Below are positions 44,515 to 54,679 of a DNA stretch of 64,000 nucleotides, one piece after another (within the stretch, counting starts at the first letter, position 1; every line of letters starts with the position of its first letter). Under the pieces are notes generated by a model. The model saw only the letters and a program-made list of their open reading frames with translations. It was not told the origin of the DNA and ran no database searches. This DNA is from Bog-473 sp963828505 (GTDB lineage: Bacteria; Actinomycetota; Acidimicrobiia; Acidimicrobiales; RAAP-2). The position numbers and the translations under genes were made by a program. The stretch is from NCBI GenBank assembly GCA_963828505.1, contig CAWHFM010000019.1, positions 62,001 to 126,000 on the forward strand, read 5' to 3'.

Positions 44515-44552
44515 GCGCGACAGCCCGGGTCCGAGGACCCGGGCTGTCGCGC
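44515..44552 (-). terminator. Strong perfect hairpin after the neocarzinostatin-like gene
   Basis: GCGCGACAGCCCGGGTCC and its exact complement GGACCCGGGCTGTCGCGC are separated by two bases, giving at least 17 paired bases with a tetraloop. It lies 48 bp past the stop of the minus-strand gene at 44600 and is followed by only a few T. Probable terminator. Confidence 0.65.
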
Positions 44553-44599
44553 AGCGGGTGCTTTTCGCCCACGCGGTTTCGTCTACGCAGCTACTTTAG

Positions 44600-45028
44600 C
44601 TATCCCCCAGATCCGAAAGAGATTGGGACCGGCATGCCAGCTTCTTTCTGCGTCTTGACGTAGGCCACGACGACGATGCATTGAGTTCCACCCGGCCCGC
44701 AATTGACCGGTCCGTCGGTGGACGTGTAGGTCTCGTTCACGGTGAATTTCGCCTTGAAGGTACCGGTCGACGAACTCGTTGCTGAGCCGATGTTGGAGAG
44801 GTTGCACCCTCCTTCGGACTCGTCGGCGGAGTTGCATTCAACGATTGCAAGTTGCTTGTTCGCCTTGAGGCCCGTCCCCTTGACCTTGACCTGTTGGCCG
44901 TCGCTGAGGCCGGAATTCGGCTTCACTTTGATGACGGTCGTTGCAGCGCCCGCCGGTGCGCCGATGAAGGCAAGCATCGAAAGGCCGCCAACGAGACCAG
45001 CAGCGATTGAGGCAGTTCTCCTGATCAT
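44600..45028 (-). CDS. Secreted neocarzinostatin-family-like protein
   Basis: 142 residues. A signal peptide (MIRRTASIAAGLVGGLSMLA, cleavage around GAPAGAA) precedes an Ig-like beta-sandwich of the neocarzinostatin type: IKVKPNSGLSDGQQVKVKG, LAIVECNS, GCNLSNI, GTFKAKFTVNETYT and VNCGPGGTQCIVVVAY. Cys pairs sit where the family has disulfides. Known members carry enediyne chromophores, but many actinobacterial relatives have no such cluster, and none is seen here. ATG with GGGAGGGA upstream. A 40-bp tandem repeat lies 140 bp upstream; a strong hairpin follows the gene. Confidence 0.82.
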   Translation of the reverse strand: MIRRTASIAAGLVGGLSMLAFIGAPAGAATTVIKVKPNSGLSDGQQVKVKGTGLKANKQLAIVECNSADESEGGCNLSNIGSATSSSTGTFKAKFTVNETYTSTDGPVNCGPGGTQCIVVVAYVKTQKEAGMPVPISFGSGG

Positions 45029-45170
45029 GTGTCCCTCCCTGGCGCCAGACGACGCCCACTTAATCGCACTCCCACATTGTTGGAAGCACGATGAGAAGTT
45101 TGACGCATTGTTCGAATTGTTGTCAACGTCCTCACCTAACCATTTTTGCATCCGCCACAGAACACCGCCG

Positions 45171-45312
45171 TTCGCGCACGTTATACAATGCCTGTGTTTC
45201 GCGGCCTGTGTTCGCGCACGCCATACAATGCCTGTGTTTCGCGGCCTGTGTTCGCGCACGCCATACAATGCCTGTGTTTCGCGGCCTGTGTTCGCGCACG
45301 CCATACAATGCC
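45171..45312. repeat. 40-bp tandem repeat, about 3.5 copies
   Basis: The unit starts GTTCGCGCACGCCATACAAT and continues GCCTGTGTTTCGCGGCCTGT. ATACAATGCC recurs at 45183, 45223, 45263 and 45303, a strict 40-bp period with nearly identical copies; the first copy has a two-base variant and the last diverges after ATACAATGCC. It stands upstream of the neocarzinostatin-like gene and of the frame at 45467. No unique spacers, so not CRISPR. Confidence 0.93.
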
Positions 45313-45553
45313 GGTGTCCTCACGACGGCATCGCAAGTTGCCTTTTACATTCAGAGGCACGCCGGACTTTTGAGCGTGTTATGGCTCGCACACATTTTGT
45401 AAGATTTTCCTGGCTGATCTGTGAGTGGCTCACCCCTCTTACGGTTACGGAGTGTGAGTAATAGCCATGGCGGGCCAGCAGCGAAACATAGATCAGGTGG
45501 TCCAACTCCTGAAGCCGAATTCACGCATGCTGGAGGCACAGGTCGGGCTGCCA

Positions 45554-45720
45554 TCGTGCATCGTTACCTCGCAACTGCCCGTTGCCATGTGGCACGACGC
45601 GCTCGGCAGGCCAACGGTGGCCGACGGGAGCTTGGACCGGCTGCTCGAGCTTGTGCACGGCCTCGAACTGGAAGGCGAGTCGCTCCGGCGCAGCCAGAGT
45701 GCCATCCGGAGGCGTCGACG
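45554..45720 (+). pseudogene. C-terminal fragment of an IS21 helper ATPase (IstB)
   Basis: SCIVTSQLPVAMWHDALGRP, TVADGSLDRLLELVHGLELE and GESLRR match the end of IstB (TSQLP..WH..LG.PT.AD.ILDRL). Upstream of it the frame begins with unrelated sequence (ATG 45467, MAGQQRNIDQVVQLLKPNS), so the ATPase core is gone. Confidence 0.75.
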
Positions 45721-46061
45721 CGGCGTCCGCGCCCCAAGAAGGGGGGCGCATGAACGACGCCAACACAATCCCACTCCCTGCGAGGTTCTCTCGGGGCCGC
45801 CTGGCCACCTTGTGAACCCAACCACCGGGCATGCGTCCTGGGAGAACGCGTTATGGCCGTCCCCGCGTCAAGTTTGCAGACGGCCCACCGCACGAACCAG
45901 AGGGGAAGACGCTCCTGGGCTGTCATCGCTTTGAGGGAGCCCGCTCGAATTGCCAACGGACTCACCACAACGTGGCTATGCGTAACCGAAGACCGAGTGG
46001 CGGCGAAGCGAGTGATCTCCGAGCAACTTGCCCGCTGTTGAATCGTCCAGCTGAGGAGCTG

Positions 46062-46222
46062 CAACTGACCCTGCCCGTTGGTCCAGCTGAGGTGTGCGCA
46101 GAGCGGCTCGCCGCCTATGCCGAAGCGGGGTTCCTGCGCGTCTTCCTTTGCCCGCTCGGTGACGAGCTACGGCAGTTTGAGATTCTCCAGGAGCGTGTTG
46201 TCTCTCTGATCGCAAAAGGAGA
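46062..46222 (+). pseudogene. C-terminal fragment of a luciferase-like monooxygenase
   Basis: LTLPVGPAEVCAERLAAYAE, then AGFLRVFLCPLGDELRQFEI matches the end of flavin-dependent LLM oxidoreductases (VG-x-EEVAERLAAYAEAGV). The flavin-binding barrel is missing; flanked by IS fragments. Confidence 0.6.
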
Positions 46223-46311
46223 GACGTTTGTCGATCGCGGAGCTAACACGAGGCTTGGACTCAGATCATTGAAAAACGTATCGAAGCCCCGCACCTCCAA
46301 GCCGAACGCAT

Positions 46312-46666
46312 GACGCCGTCGACCAGTGTGTGACGTCGGGCGGTACGCGCTCGATGGTTTCGACCAAGACCGCCTCGATCACGTCGTCACCGATGGTGCG
46401 CACCGCATCGGGACGCGGGCGTCGACGAGGCCGTCGAGACGAGTCTCACCGAAGCGGTGGCGCCACTTGCCCACCATCACCGCATTGCAGCCGAGCTCGG
46501 CCGCGATCTGGGAGGGCGTGACGTTCCCGGCCGCGCAGGCCAGCACGGTCATGGATCGCAACGCGCGCGCTTAGGACGACGAATGGCGCCGGGCCCGACG
46601 CTCGAGCTTGGCGCGTTCGTCCGCGCTCAGCTCGATCTCGACCGTGGGGCGTCCCCTTTTGGCCAT
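46312..46666 (-). pseudogene. IS630-family transposase N-terminal fragment
   Basis: From an ATG with GGAGG upstream: MAKRGRPTVEIELSADERAK, RRARRHSSS, an in-frame TAA, then MTVLACAAGNVTPSQIAAEL and VGKWRHRFGETRLDGLVD (helix-turn-helix). A frame change near 46420 leads to TIGDDVIEAVLVETIER and THWST. The DDE domain is absent. Confidence 0.8.
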
Positions 46667-46802
46667 GGCGTTCCTCCGATGTTGACGTACAACACCGGCC
46701 CCGCGGCCCGACCGACGAAATCTCCATTCGACCAAGATTTCTTGGCGCTCAGCCTTCCGGGACACTAGGTCCAGTGGGTGTTCCCGCACGAAATCTCGAT
46801 CC

Positions 46803-47498
46803 TTACAACAGGAGCGCCAGCGGACTCGTATAGAACTGGTCGTGGAGCTCTTCAACGTCGCTATAGACCTGAAGAGCGCCGTCTTCGCTTAATTCGTGCT
46901 GGCTGTAGCCGCCGCTCTCGACGGCGACGCACGCGATTCCGGCGGCGCGTGCCGCTTTCACGTCCCAGACACTGTCGCCCACGGCTATGGCTCTCCTCGG
47001 ATCGATATCGCCAACTTCCATCGCCTTCACGAAGACCTCTGGGTGAGGCTTCGGCTCGTCGATGTCGTCCGCCGTTGTCTGAGCAGTGATGGCATCGGCG
47101 GCACCGAGCTTCCCTAAGACGGCATTCAACTCGTCGGAGACCGCCGAGGTGGCGATCACAACCGCAAGACCACTTCGCTGGCATAGCCGAAGGAGGTCGG
47201 CTGCACGGCGAAAGGCTCGGACCTCGCCAATGAGCTCTTGGTATCGTCGCGGTCGAGCGGCCACCGCGTCGGGGCTCTCGTGCCCCAACAGCTCAACGAC
47301 CAGTCGATCACTTCCCATGCCGACCAAACGGTGGATGGCGTTCATGGGTGCCCACTCATCAGCATCAGCGAAGGCTCGGGACCAGGTCAGGGTATGCAGG
47401 TAGTTGGTGTCGAACAAGGTTCCATCGACATCGAACAGAACTCCGGGACGTAAGGTCGGTGGCACTTGGTTCCCTTCTCGATCCAATCGTACGTGCAA
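46803..47498 (-). CDS. HAD-superfamily hydrolase
   Basis: 231 residues, phosphatase or phosphoglycolate-phosphatase-like. Motif I GVLFDVDGTLFDTNYLHT (nucleophile Asp), helical cap with WAPMNAIHRLVGMGSDRLVV, motif II VVIATSAVSDEL, motif III Lys in EPKPHPEVFVKAM, motif IV AIAVGDSVWDVKAARAAGI. A broken paralogue with the same cap (WAPMNAIHRLIGMGEDRLV) is at 62495. Substrate unknown; the stress-gene setting suggests a small phosphoester or sugar phosphate. Confidence 0.88.
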   Translation of the reverse strand: MHVRLDREGNQVPPTLRPGVLFDVDGTLFDTNYLHTLTWSRAFADADEWAPMNAIHRLVGMGSDRLVVELLGHESPDAVAARPRRYQELIGEVRAFRRAADLLRLCQRSGLAVVIATSAVSDELNAVLGKLGAADAITAQTTADDIDEPKPHPEVFVKAMEVGDIDPRRAIAVGDSVWDVKAARAAGIACVAVESGGYSQHELSEDGALQVYSDVEELHDQFYTSPLALLL

Positions 47499-47796
47499 CT
47501 ACCACTGGTGATGTGATTCGCCATATCGACTCATCGCTGCGCTGATATGAGCTGATCGCAACGTCGAGCGCCGATCACCGCATCAGTGAGCCGTGAGGTT
47601 CCCCACGAGGTCGCGTCTCTTTCGGCTACGTGGGCTGCCATGCGGCTGTATTGAGGCTTCTGGCACGACGCTATCGCCTGTCCGAGCAAGGACGGGTCTC
47701 TCCGTTTCTTTTCACCCATTCGGGTGAGTTAGCTCCGGGACGGCTTCGGCGGCGCAGGCGCAGGGTATGCATCTACTCGACCAGACAGGAGACACG

Positions 47797-49902
<2,106 letters not shown>

Positions 49903-50181
49903 GGTCCGGCTCTCGGTTACGAGTTCGAGAGGACGCGGTGTGTGGCTACTTCGCCCTCATAGGCGGCGTGTCTCGGATGGGCGTGCCGCTTCCGAGGCGC
50001 TGCACCCAGTGCCCGACTGCCGTGGCCGACGAGCGGGCTGCCACATGTTTTGGCTCCCGAGACCGCCAGCAAGTAACCGGCCGCTCGGACCGGTGAGCAG
50101 CGCCCGGCTCTCAACATCTCAAGCGGCCACGGCCGAAGGAAAAAGCTGACTACGGCAGTCGACGAGAATCGGCGGCGCGAC

Positions 50182-50309
50182 TTGCTTTACCAGGCCTTTA
50201 GAAACTGAGCTTGGAGACGCGGAAATTTACGAGGCCGCTCTCGCCCGCGCTTTCAACGACGACCTGCGCTAATCGTCGGAACATTATCTAGAGCAGACTC
50301 CCGTTGACC
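50182..50309 (+). pseudogene. Decayed fragment of a ferritin-like/helical-bundle protein
   Basis: LLYQAFRN, then after a one-base shift ELGDAEIYEAALARAFNDDL, a TAA, and SEHYLEQT. This parallels LLFQAYETELGGVQVYEAAL and WEHYLDQT in the intact gene at 57768. A relic of a second copy, with frame shift and stop. Confidence 0.65.
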
Positions 50310-50445
50310 CGCTCATTTGATGATGATCTCGCGCGAACTCCGCCAGAAGGACGCCCGCACCCGGGCTGGAAATGTTCGGCAGCAGTTCACGGCCAGTTCG
50401 CGCCGACAAATGGACCGCAGGCCGCTGCCCCTTTACGCTAGGGGG

Positions 50446-50724
50446 GTGGATCGTCGCCGCGCCTGCCAGCTTCTCGGGGTGGAGCCCGGCTATGACCGCG
50501 TTCACGTACAACGGGGATTTCGCTCCAAGGCCAGAGGGTTGCACCCGGACCACGGCGGGCGAAGTGAGGACATGAGCACGCTGATTGAGGCGCGAGACAC
50601 GCTGCTGCGCAGCCTGGAGAGGCCAGCGGGTGCCGTCATCATCGTCGACGACAGTGGACTATTCCTCAAGCTGCGACGGTCAATCCGATCGTTCAGGCAC
50701 AAGCCGGCCAAACGCGTAGTCTGA
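50446..50724 (+). CDS. Small J-domain-like protein
   Basis: 92 residues from GTG directly after AGGGGG. DRRRACQLLGVEPGYDRVHV, then LHPDHGG (the HPD motif of DnaJ domains), MSTLIEARDTLL. The rest is a basic tail (SIRSFRHKPAKRVV). It would stimulate a DnaK-type chaperone if the fold is real. An open frame extends upstream to an ATG at 50317 but without J-like sequence. 68 bp before the sigma operon. Confidence 0.6.
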   Translation: MDRRRACQLLGVEPGYDRVHVQRGFRSKARGLHPDHGGRSEDMSTLIEARDTLLRSLERPAGAVIIVDDSGLFLKLRRSIRSFRHKPAKRVV

Positions 50725-50792
50725 GGGGGCCGCAAGCAAGCGAGGCCGCACGACTTTTGGTGACCGAAGTCTTTTGGGTCTGAGGAAACGAG

Positions 50793-51326
50793 ATGGCAGA
50801 GGTCTCCGACGCGGCACTGGTAACTCGGACGGCTCAAGGCGATATCCAGGCCTTCGAGACCCTGGTTCGTCGCTACCAGATCCCCGTGTTCCGACTCTGC
50901 GTGAACATGCTGGGCAACGAGGCTGACGCCTCCGACGTATCTCAAGACGTCTTCTTCACATTATGGCGTTCAATCTCGACGTTTCGCGGCGATTCGGCAT
51001 TTTCTACTTGGGTGTATCGCATTGCGACCAACCATTGCCTCAAAGCGCTTCGTAAACGCCACGCCGCGCGTCCGGTCGCTTCACCCCGCGTGAGCAGCCA
51101 CGGGCAGCCCGAGGCGGAGTTCGAAGCCAAGGAGATGAGTCAACGTATCAGCGACGCCGTGTCCGACATGACCGACGGGCAGCGGGCAGCCTTCGTGCTC
51201 CGCGAGGCGCAGGGCTTAAGCTACGCAGAGATCGCGACGATCCTCGATTGCAGCGTTGCCGCGGTGAAGAGCCGGCTCAATCGTGCCCGGGTCGAGCTGG
51301 CCCAGGCCCTCGAGGAGGCGCCATGA
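50793..51326 (+). CDS. ECF sigma factor of the Asp23 operon
   Basis: 177 residues. Region 2: GDIQAFETLVRRYQIPVFRL, EADASDVSQDVFFTLWRSI, FSTWVYRIATNHCLKALRKR; region 4: MTDGQRAAFVLREAQGLSYA, EIATILDCSVAAVKSRLNRA. First gene of a six- to seven-gene operon, overlapping the next gene by ATGA. Its neighbour is a zinc-finger protein of anti-sigma type, so the pair probably controls this operon and possibly other envelope-stress genes. Confidence 0.92.
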   Translation: MAEVSDAALVTRTAQGDIQAFETLVRRYQIPVFRLCVNMLGNEADASDVSQDVFFTLWRSISTFRGDSAFSTWVYRIATNHCLKALRKRHAARPVASPRVSSHGQPEAEFEAKEMSQRISDAVSDMTDGQRAAFVLREAQGLSYAEIATILDCSVAAVKSRLNRARVELAQALEEAP

Positions 51327-51949
51327 GCGAACAGGGCTGGGAACGCCTCCCCTGCGGCCACGACAAGACCCGCCTGCTCGCCTTGGTCGCTGACCGTGCG
51401 GCAATCCCAGCTGAGAGCCACGAGGCGGAGTGCCCCTATTGCCAGGCTGCCCTCGCCGAACTGACTCTTTTGTGGAGCCCGGTCGCCGAGTGGAGCCGAC
51501 GGCCTGTGTCTCTCCCAACCGGTCTCTTGCACACGGTAATCATTCGCGTACGGCGCATCGCACAGTCGCCGCACCACGTCGTAGCGACCGCCTCAAAGGG
51601 TGCGACCACACTGACCTCGTGGGTGGTGGCACTGTTGAGTGCCGAGGCCATCCGGCAGGTACCGGGGGTTGCCTCGGTTGGTCGAGCACAGGTGGAGCCC
51701 AGGTCGAGCGCGTCCGCGACGGTAAGACGAGGCGCCGACGCCATCGAAGTGTCCGAAGTAGGCAGTGCCGCTGTTTCTCTTGAGTTCTCGATCAGCACAT
51801 ACGCGGGGACCGATCTGGTCCATGTGGCCGACGCCGTTCGCCAGCGCGTGATCAACGAACTGGCCCAGTCGGCCAGTCTCCACGTGGAAGACGTCGACGT
51901 GGTGGTCGATGACGTCCTTGACGGCGGTGACCCCGGCACAGAAATTTGA
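51323..51949 (+). CDS. Zinc-finger anti-sigma-like protein fused to an Asp23/Gls24-like domain
   Basis: 208 residues. The N-terminal part has CGH and SHEAECPYCQAALAELTLLW, the H-x3-C-x2-C pattern of zinc anti-sigma factors. From about residue 85 a second module reads like Asp23: GATTLTSWVVALLSAEAIRQ, VPGVASVGRAQVE, VSLEFSISTYAGTDLVHVAD, AVRQRVINELAQSASLHVED, VDVVVDDV. Asp23 proteins assemble at the membrane in Gram-positive bacteria. The fusion could tie release of the sigma factor to the state of the Asp23 assembly encoded downstream. Start overlaps the sigma gene. Domain calls are by pattern. Confidence 0.8.
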   Translation: MSEQGWERLPCGHDKTRLLALVADRAAIPAESHEAECPYCQAALAELTLLWSPVAEWSRRPVSLPTGLLHTVIIRVRRIAQSPHHVVATASKGATTLTSWVVALLSAEAIRQVPGVASVGRAQVEPRSSASATVRRGADAIEVSEVGSAAVSLEFSISTYAGTDLVHVADAVRQRVINELAQSASLHVEDVDVVVDDVLDGGDPGTEI

Positions 51950-52098
51950 TATCCGCGGAACTTTCTTCTTTCCGATGGGTCAAATGGTCATACAAAGTCG
52001 CGAGCAAGCAGCGTTTGAGCGTCTTCTACTGGGGTAGGAGTTGCATAGCTCCCTCGCCGCCTGGCGACTGAGGCATTTCTCGAACTCGAGGAGGCACT

Positions 52099-52278
52099 GT
52101 GTCGCGTCCGCAGTACGTGTTTTTGATAGCAGTCCTACTCGTCTGGCTGGCTTGGGTCGCCGGATGGGTGGTGCTGGCCGCCATCGCAGCGGGGCTTATC
52201 GGGTGGCAGGCCGTCCGTCTCCTTGAGGGTGAACTCGACATGCGCGAGATATCCGAACGCTTCCGTACGAAGAACTGA
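52099..52278 (+). CDS. Mini membrane protein of the Asp23 operon
   Basis: 59 residues from GTG with GAGGAGG seven to eight bases upstream. Almost entirely hydrophobic: VFLIAVLLVWLAWVAGWVVL, AAIAAGLIGWQAV, then a charged tail (LEGELDMREISERFRTKN). Asp23 loci often encode a small DUF2273-type membrane protein, and this fits in size and place, though the sequence is only generally similar. 111 bp before the first stand-alone Asp23 gene. Confidence 0.7.
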   Translation: MSRPQYVFLIAVLLVWLAWVAGWVVLAAIAAGLIGWQAVRLLEGELDMREISERFRTKN

Positions 52279-52389
52279 CCCAAAGCACCACCGCAGCCTC
52301 TCGACACGAAGAGTCTTTCGGGTCGCGAGAAATCAGGAGTCGTCGAGAACGACGAGAGTCGTAACACGACCAGAAAGGAACAACATCCC

Positions 52390-52929
52390 ATGGCAGACAG
52401 CACGCCCAGCCCGGCAGCAACCGAGGAAACGCCCAGCTCTGGCTCTGGTGAGCAGAGTCATAGCTCGAAGCCGTCGGGTAAAACCGACAAGCGGCAAAGC
52501 CCGAGTGCGGGATCGGCTCTGGAGCGACACAGCAGCGGAGGAAGCTCCCTCAAGACCGAGCACGGCACCACGACAATCGCCAGTAGCGTCGTAGCCAAGA
52601 TCGCCGGTTTGGCCACCCAGGAGATCCCTGGCGTCCACGCCATGGGCAAAAGTCTGTCGCGGACATTTGGCACCCTTCGGGCCAAGATGCCCGGGGCCAC
52701 GCAGGCGGCTTCACAAGGAGTCTCAGTCGAGGTAGGCGAGCGCCAGGCCGCCGTCGACATCGACATCGTCGTGTACTACGGCAACAGCATCGTCGAGGTC
52801 GCCGAGGCGATTCGCGACAACGTGATCGAGCGCATCGAGACCATGACTAGCCTCGAGGTGGTTGAGGTGAACGTGAGCGTCGACGACCTCTACCTCGATG
52901 GCGCCGAGGACGAATCTCGGGTCGAATGA
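52390..52929 (+). CDS. Asp23/Gls24 family envelope stress protein
   Basis: 179 residues. A Ser/Lys-rich disordered N-terminus of about 55 residues precedes a typical Asp23 domain: GTTTIASSVVAKIAGLATQE, IPGVHAMG, VSVEVGERQAAVDIDIVVYY, GNSIVEVAEAIRDNVIERIE, LEVVEVNVSVDDLYL. In staphylococci Asp23 is held at the membrane by AmaP and limits cell-wall stress. The start has AAAGGAAC upstream. Its stop overlaps the next gene. Confidence 0.92.
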   Translation: MADSTPSPAATEETPSSGSGEQSHSSKPSGKTDKRQSPSAGSALERHSSGGSSLKTEHGTTTIASSVVAKIAGLATQEIPGVHAMGKSLSRTFGTLRAKMPGATQAASQGVSVEVGERQAAVDIDIVVYYGNSIVEVAEAIRDNVIERIETMTSLEVVEVNVSVDDLYLDGAEDESRVE

Positions 52930-53255
52930 GCCCGGACGGGCCATCAGCCAGTCAATCGGTCGGATCGCGCAGCGATCTGGCGCGATCGATCGCGCAAACC
53001 GTCGACTCATTTCCGGGGGTGCGTCGCTCAACTAGTCCTGCCTTCGGCACCTTGTTCCCAGGAGGCCGGGTTGCGGGTGTCGTGCTCGGAAACGGCATCG
53101 TGACCGTGCACATCGACGTATCCGACGAGATGCTCGGCGAGTCGCTCCCCGCTATCGGACAGCGCATACAAAGGGCGGTCCTTCAAATCCTCGAGCACGC
53201 AGGAGACAGACGAGCCGTCGCCGTCTCCATCGATGACATTGTCTCCGAGACCTGA
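52926..53255 (+). CDS. Short Asp23-like protein
   Basis: 109 residues, overlapping the Asp23 gene by ATGA. Reads as a degenerate Asp23 module: DLARSIAQTVDSFPGVRRST, then GVVLGNGIVTVHIDVSDE, LPAIGQRIQRAVLQILEHAG and AVAVSIDDIV. It probably partners the full-length Asp23 protein. Not recognised as any other family. Confidence 0.78.
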   Translation: MSPDGPSASQSVGSRSDLARSIAQTVDSFPGVRRSTSPAFGTLFPGGRVAGVVLGNGIVTVHIDVSDEMLGESLPAIGQRIQRAVLQILEHAGDRRAVAVSIDDIVSET

Positions 53256-53266
53256 AGGGTAGAGCA

Positions 53267-53794
53267 ATGCGGGTCTTCAATCGTCTCTTGATATTCGCCC
53301 TCGGAGTGGCCCTGGCCGGCCTCGGCTTTATCGCCACCGTCGAGGCTGTATGGACGGGGCTGGGCTACCGACTCTTGTGGTTTCCAGGTCAGGCCTGGCT
53401 GCGCACGCTCCAGAGCACGGCGTGGTCGACTCGGTCGGTCGAGATCGGAGCGGCGATCGCTGCGTTCGTTGGAATGGTCCTTCTGGTCGCCGAGATCAGG
53501 CCCTGGCGCAAACGGCTGGTCCGCACCGGGGCTGACGGTGACAGCGTGTGGCTCTTGCACCGCCGCAGCACGGAACAGCTTTTGAGCCGTCGTGTGGCCC
53601 GACAAGTGGTCAGCGGCCCGATCAAGGCCCGTCTGAGCATCGGTGCGCAACGCTGGAAGCTCTCACTCCGCACTCACGTGGCAGCCTCCAATGCACCTGC
53701 GTTACGGGCGGCCGCCGAGGCCGAGCTAGCTCGCCTAGGCGCCCCCGCCCGCTCGAAGGTGTTCGTTCACACCACAAGAAACAAAGGTTTCTGA
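53267..53794 (+). CDS. Membrane protein of the Asp23 operon (DUF6286-like)
   Basis: 175 residues. Transmembrane segments at about 5-27 (LLIFALGVALAGLGFIATVE) and 62-82 (GAAIAAFVGMVLLVAEIRPW), then a basic cytoplasmic domain with RTGADGDSVWLLHRRSTEQL and RLSIGAQRWKLSLRTHV. This layout, found beside actinobacterial Asp23 genes, suggests a membrane anchor. 11 bp after the short Asp23 gene; stop overlaps the next start (TGATG). Confidence 0.8.
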   Translation: MRVFNRLLIFALGVALAGLGFIATVEAVWTGLGYRLLWFPGQAWLRTLQSTAWSTRSVEIGAAIAAFVGMVLLVAEIRPWRKRLVRTGADGDSVWLLHRRSTEQLLSRRVARQVVSGPIKARLSIGAQRWKLSLRTHVAASNAPALRAAAEAELARLGAPARSKVFVHTTRNKGF

Positions 53795-54378
53795 TGAGCG
53801 ACCGGGTAAATCGGGCACTCGCTTCGCTGTTAGGTGCGCTGCTGCTCGTTGGGGGGACGCTCGCGCTGTTGATGGGTGTTGGTGTGTTCGGCGATCGACG
53901 GAGTCAGCAGGCAATCTTCGACTCGACCATGCTCCACTGGTGGAACAACGGTCGCACATGGTCCTTTGTCGTACTTGGTGCCGCCGGGTTGATCGTCTTT
54001 GTCGTGGGCGTGTTCCTAGCCACCCGGGAGTGGCGCCGCAACGATGGCCGTTCGAGGACAGATACGATTCTCTTTCCATCAGGCGAGGGTGCCCGTGGTC
54101 GGACAACACTGCGTACGCCGGCTTTGAGCCATAGCCTCGAATCCGAACTTTCCTCGACCGCGCAGGTCGGCAAGTCCCTCGTCGGCCTTTTTGGCCGCGC
54201 CCCCGATGTCGAGATGCGCTCGGTCCTCGAGGTCAGCGACGATGCCGAAATTTCCGAGCTCTCGCGCGCGGTGGACGACGTTCTGGGCCGAATGGAGAGC
54301 ACCGTCGGCTTTCGGCCCGATCCGGTGCAGGTCACTCTGCGGTTTCGTGGCGGGAGTGCGCCACGTGTCCTCGAGTGA
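53794..54378 (+). CDS. AmaP-like membrane anchor of the Asp23 operon
   Basis: 194 residues. Two transmembrane segments (LASLLGALLLVGGTLALLMG and WSFVVLGAAGLIVFVVGVFL) are followed by a cytoplasmic part with LRTPALSHSLESELSST, VLEVSDDAEISELSRAVDDV and FRPDPVQVTLRFRGG. This matches the layout of AmaP, which tethers Asp23 in Firmicutes; sequence similarity is only general. Last gene of the operon. Confidence 0.8.
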   Translation: MSDRVNRALASLLGALLLVGGTLALLMGVGVFGDRRSQQAIFDSTMLHWWNNGRTWSFVVLGAAGLIVFVVGVFLATREWRRNDGRSRTDTILFPSGEGARGRTTLRTPALSHSLESELSSTAQVGKSLVGLFGRAPDVEMRSVLEVSDDAEISELSRAVDDVLGRMESTVGFRPDPVQVTLRFRGGSAPRVLE

Positions 54379-54522
54379 TGCACTGGCGCGGGGGACGTCG
54401 ACGCTTCCGGGCTTTGGAAGACGAGTTGGTCGTGCTAACACGGTCCCAGGTATGCATGGCTTCACTCTTGATTCCAAGCAACGTTCACGTTTGCGATGTC
54501 ATCGCTAACGGTACTAGGTGTA

Positions 54523-54574
54523 AATCGACCTCTCGGGGGAATCAATCGAGAGGCTTCGGGTATCGAAGTCGATT
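54523..54574 (+). ncRNA. Candidate three-way-junction RNA or cruciform element upstream of the ScyD-repeat gene
   Basis: Three nested perfect helices use every base of the junction: outer AATCGA/TCGATT (54523-54528 with 54569-54574), arm 1 CCTCTCG/CGAGAGG (54529-54535 with 54547-54553, 11-nt loop) and arm 2 CTTCG/CGAAG (54554-54558 with 54564-54568, 5-nt loop). It lies 105 bp before a secreted-protein gene. It does not match a riboswitch class I know; a protein-binding cruciform is equally possible. Confidence 0.5.
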
Positions 54575-54679
54575 GCAACACATCACGTTACGTCGGGGTC
54601 TGGAAGACGTAGATCCAGATCGCAATTTTCTCTAGAGGCGAGAACCAACTCACGATTCGGTTCGGAAAAGAGGAGTCTA

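Noticed and set aside
44600..45304. Longer start for the neocarzinostatin-like gene within the 40-bp repeats
   Set aside because: The frame is open but a clear signal peptide and a good ribosome site begin at 45028; the upstream translation is repeat-derived.
45171..45312. CRISPR array
   Set aside because: The units are contiguous with no unique spacers and no cas genes are nearby; it is a plain tandem repeat.
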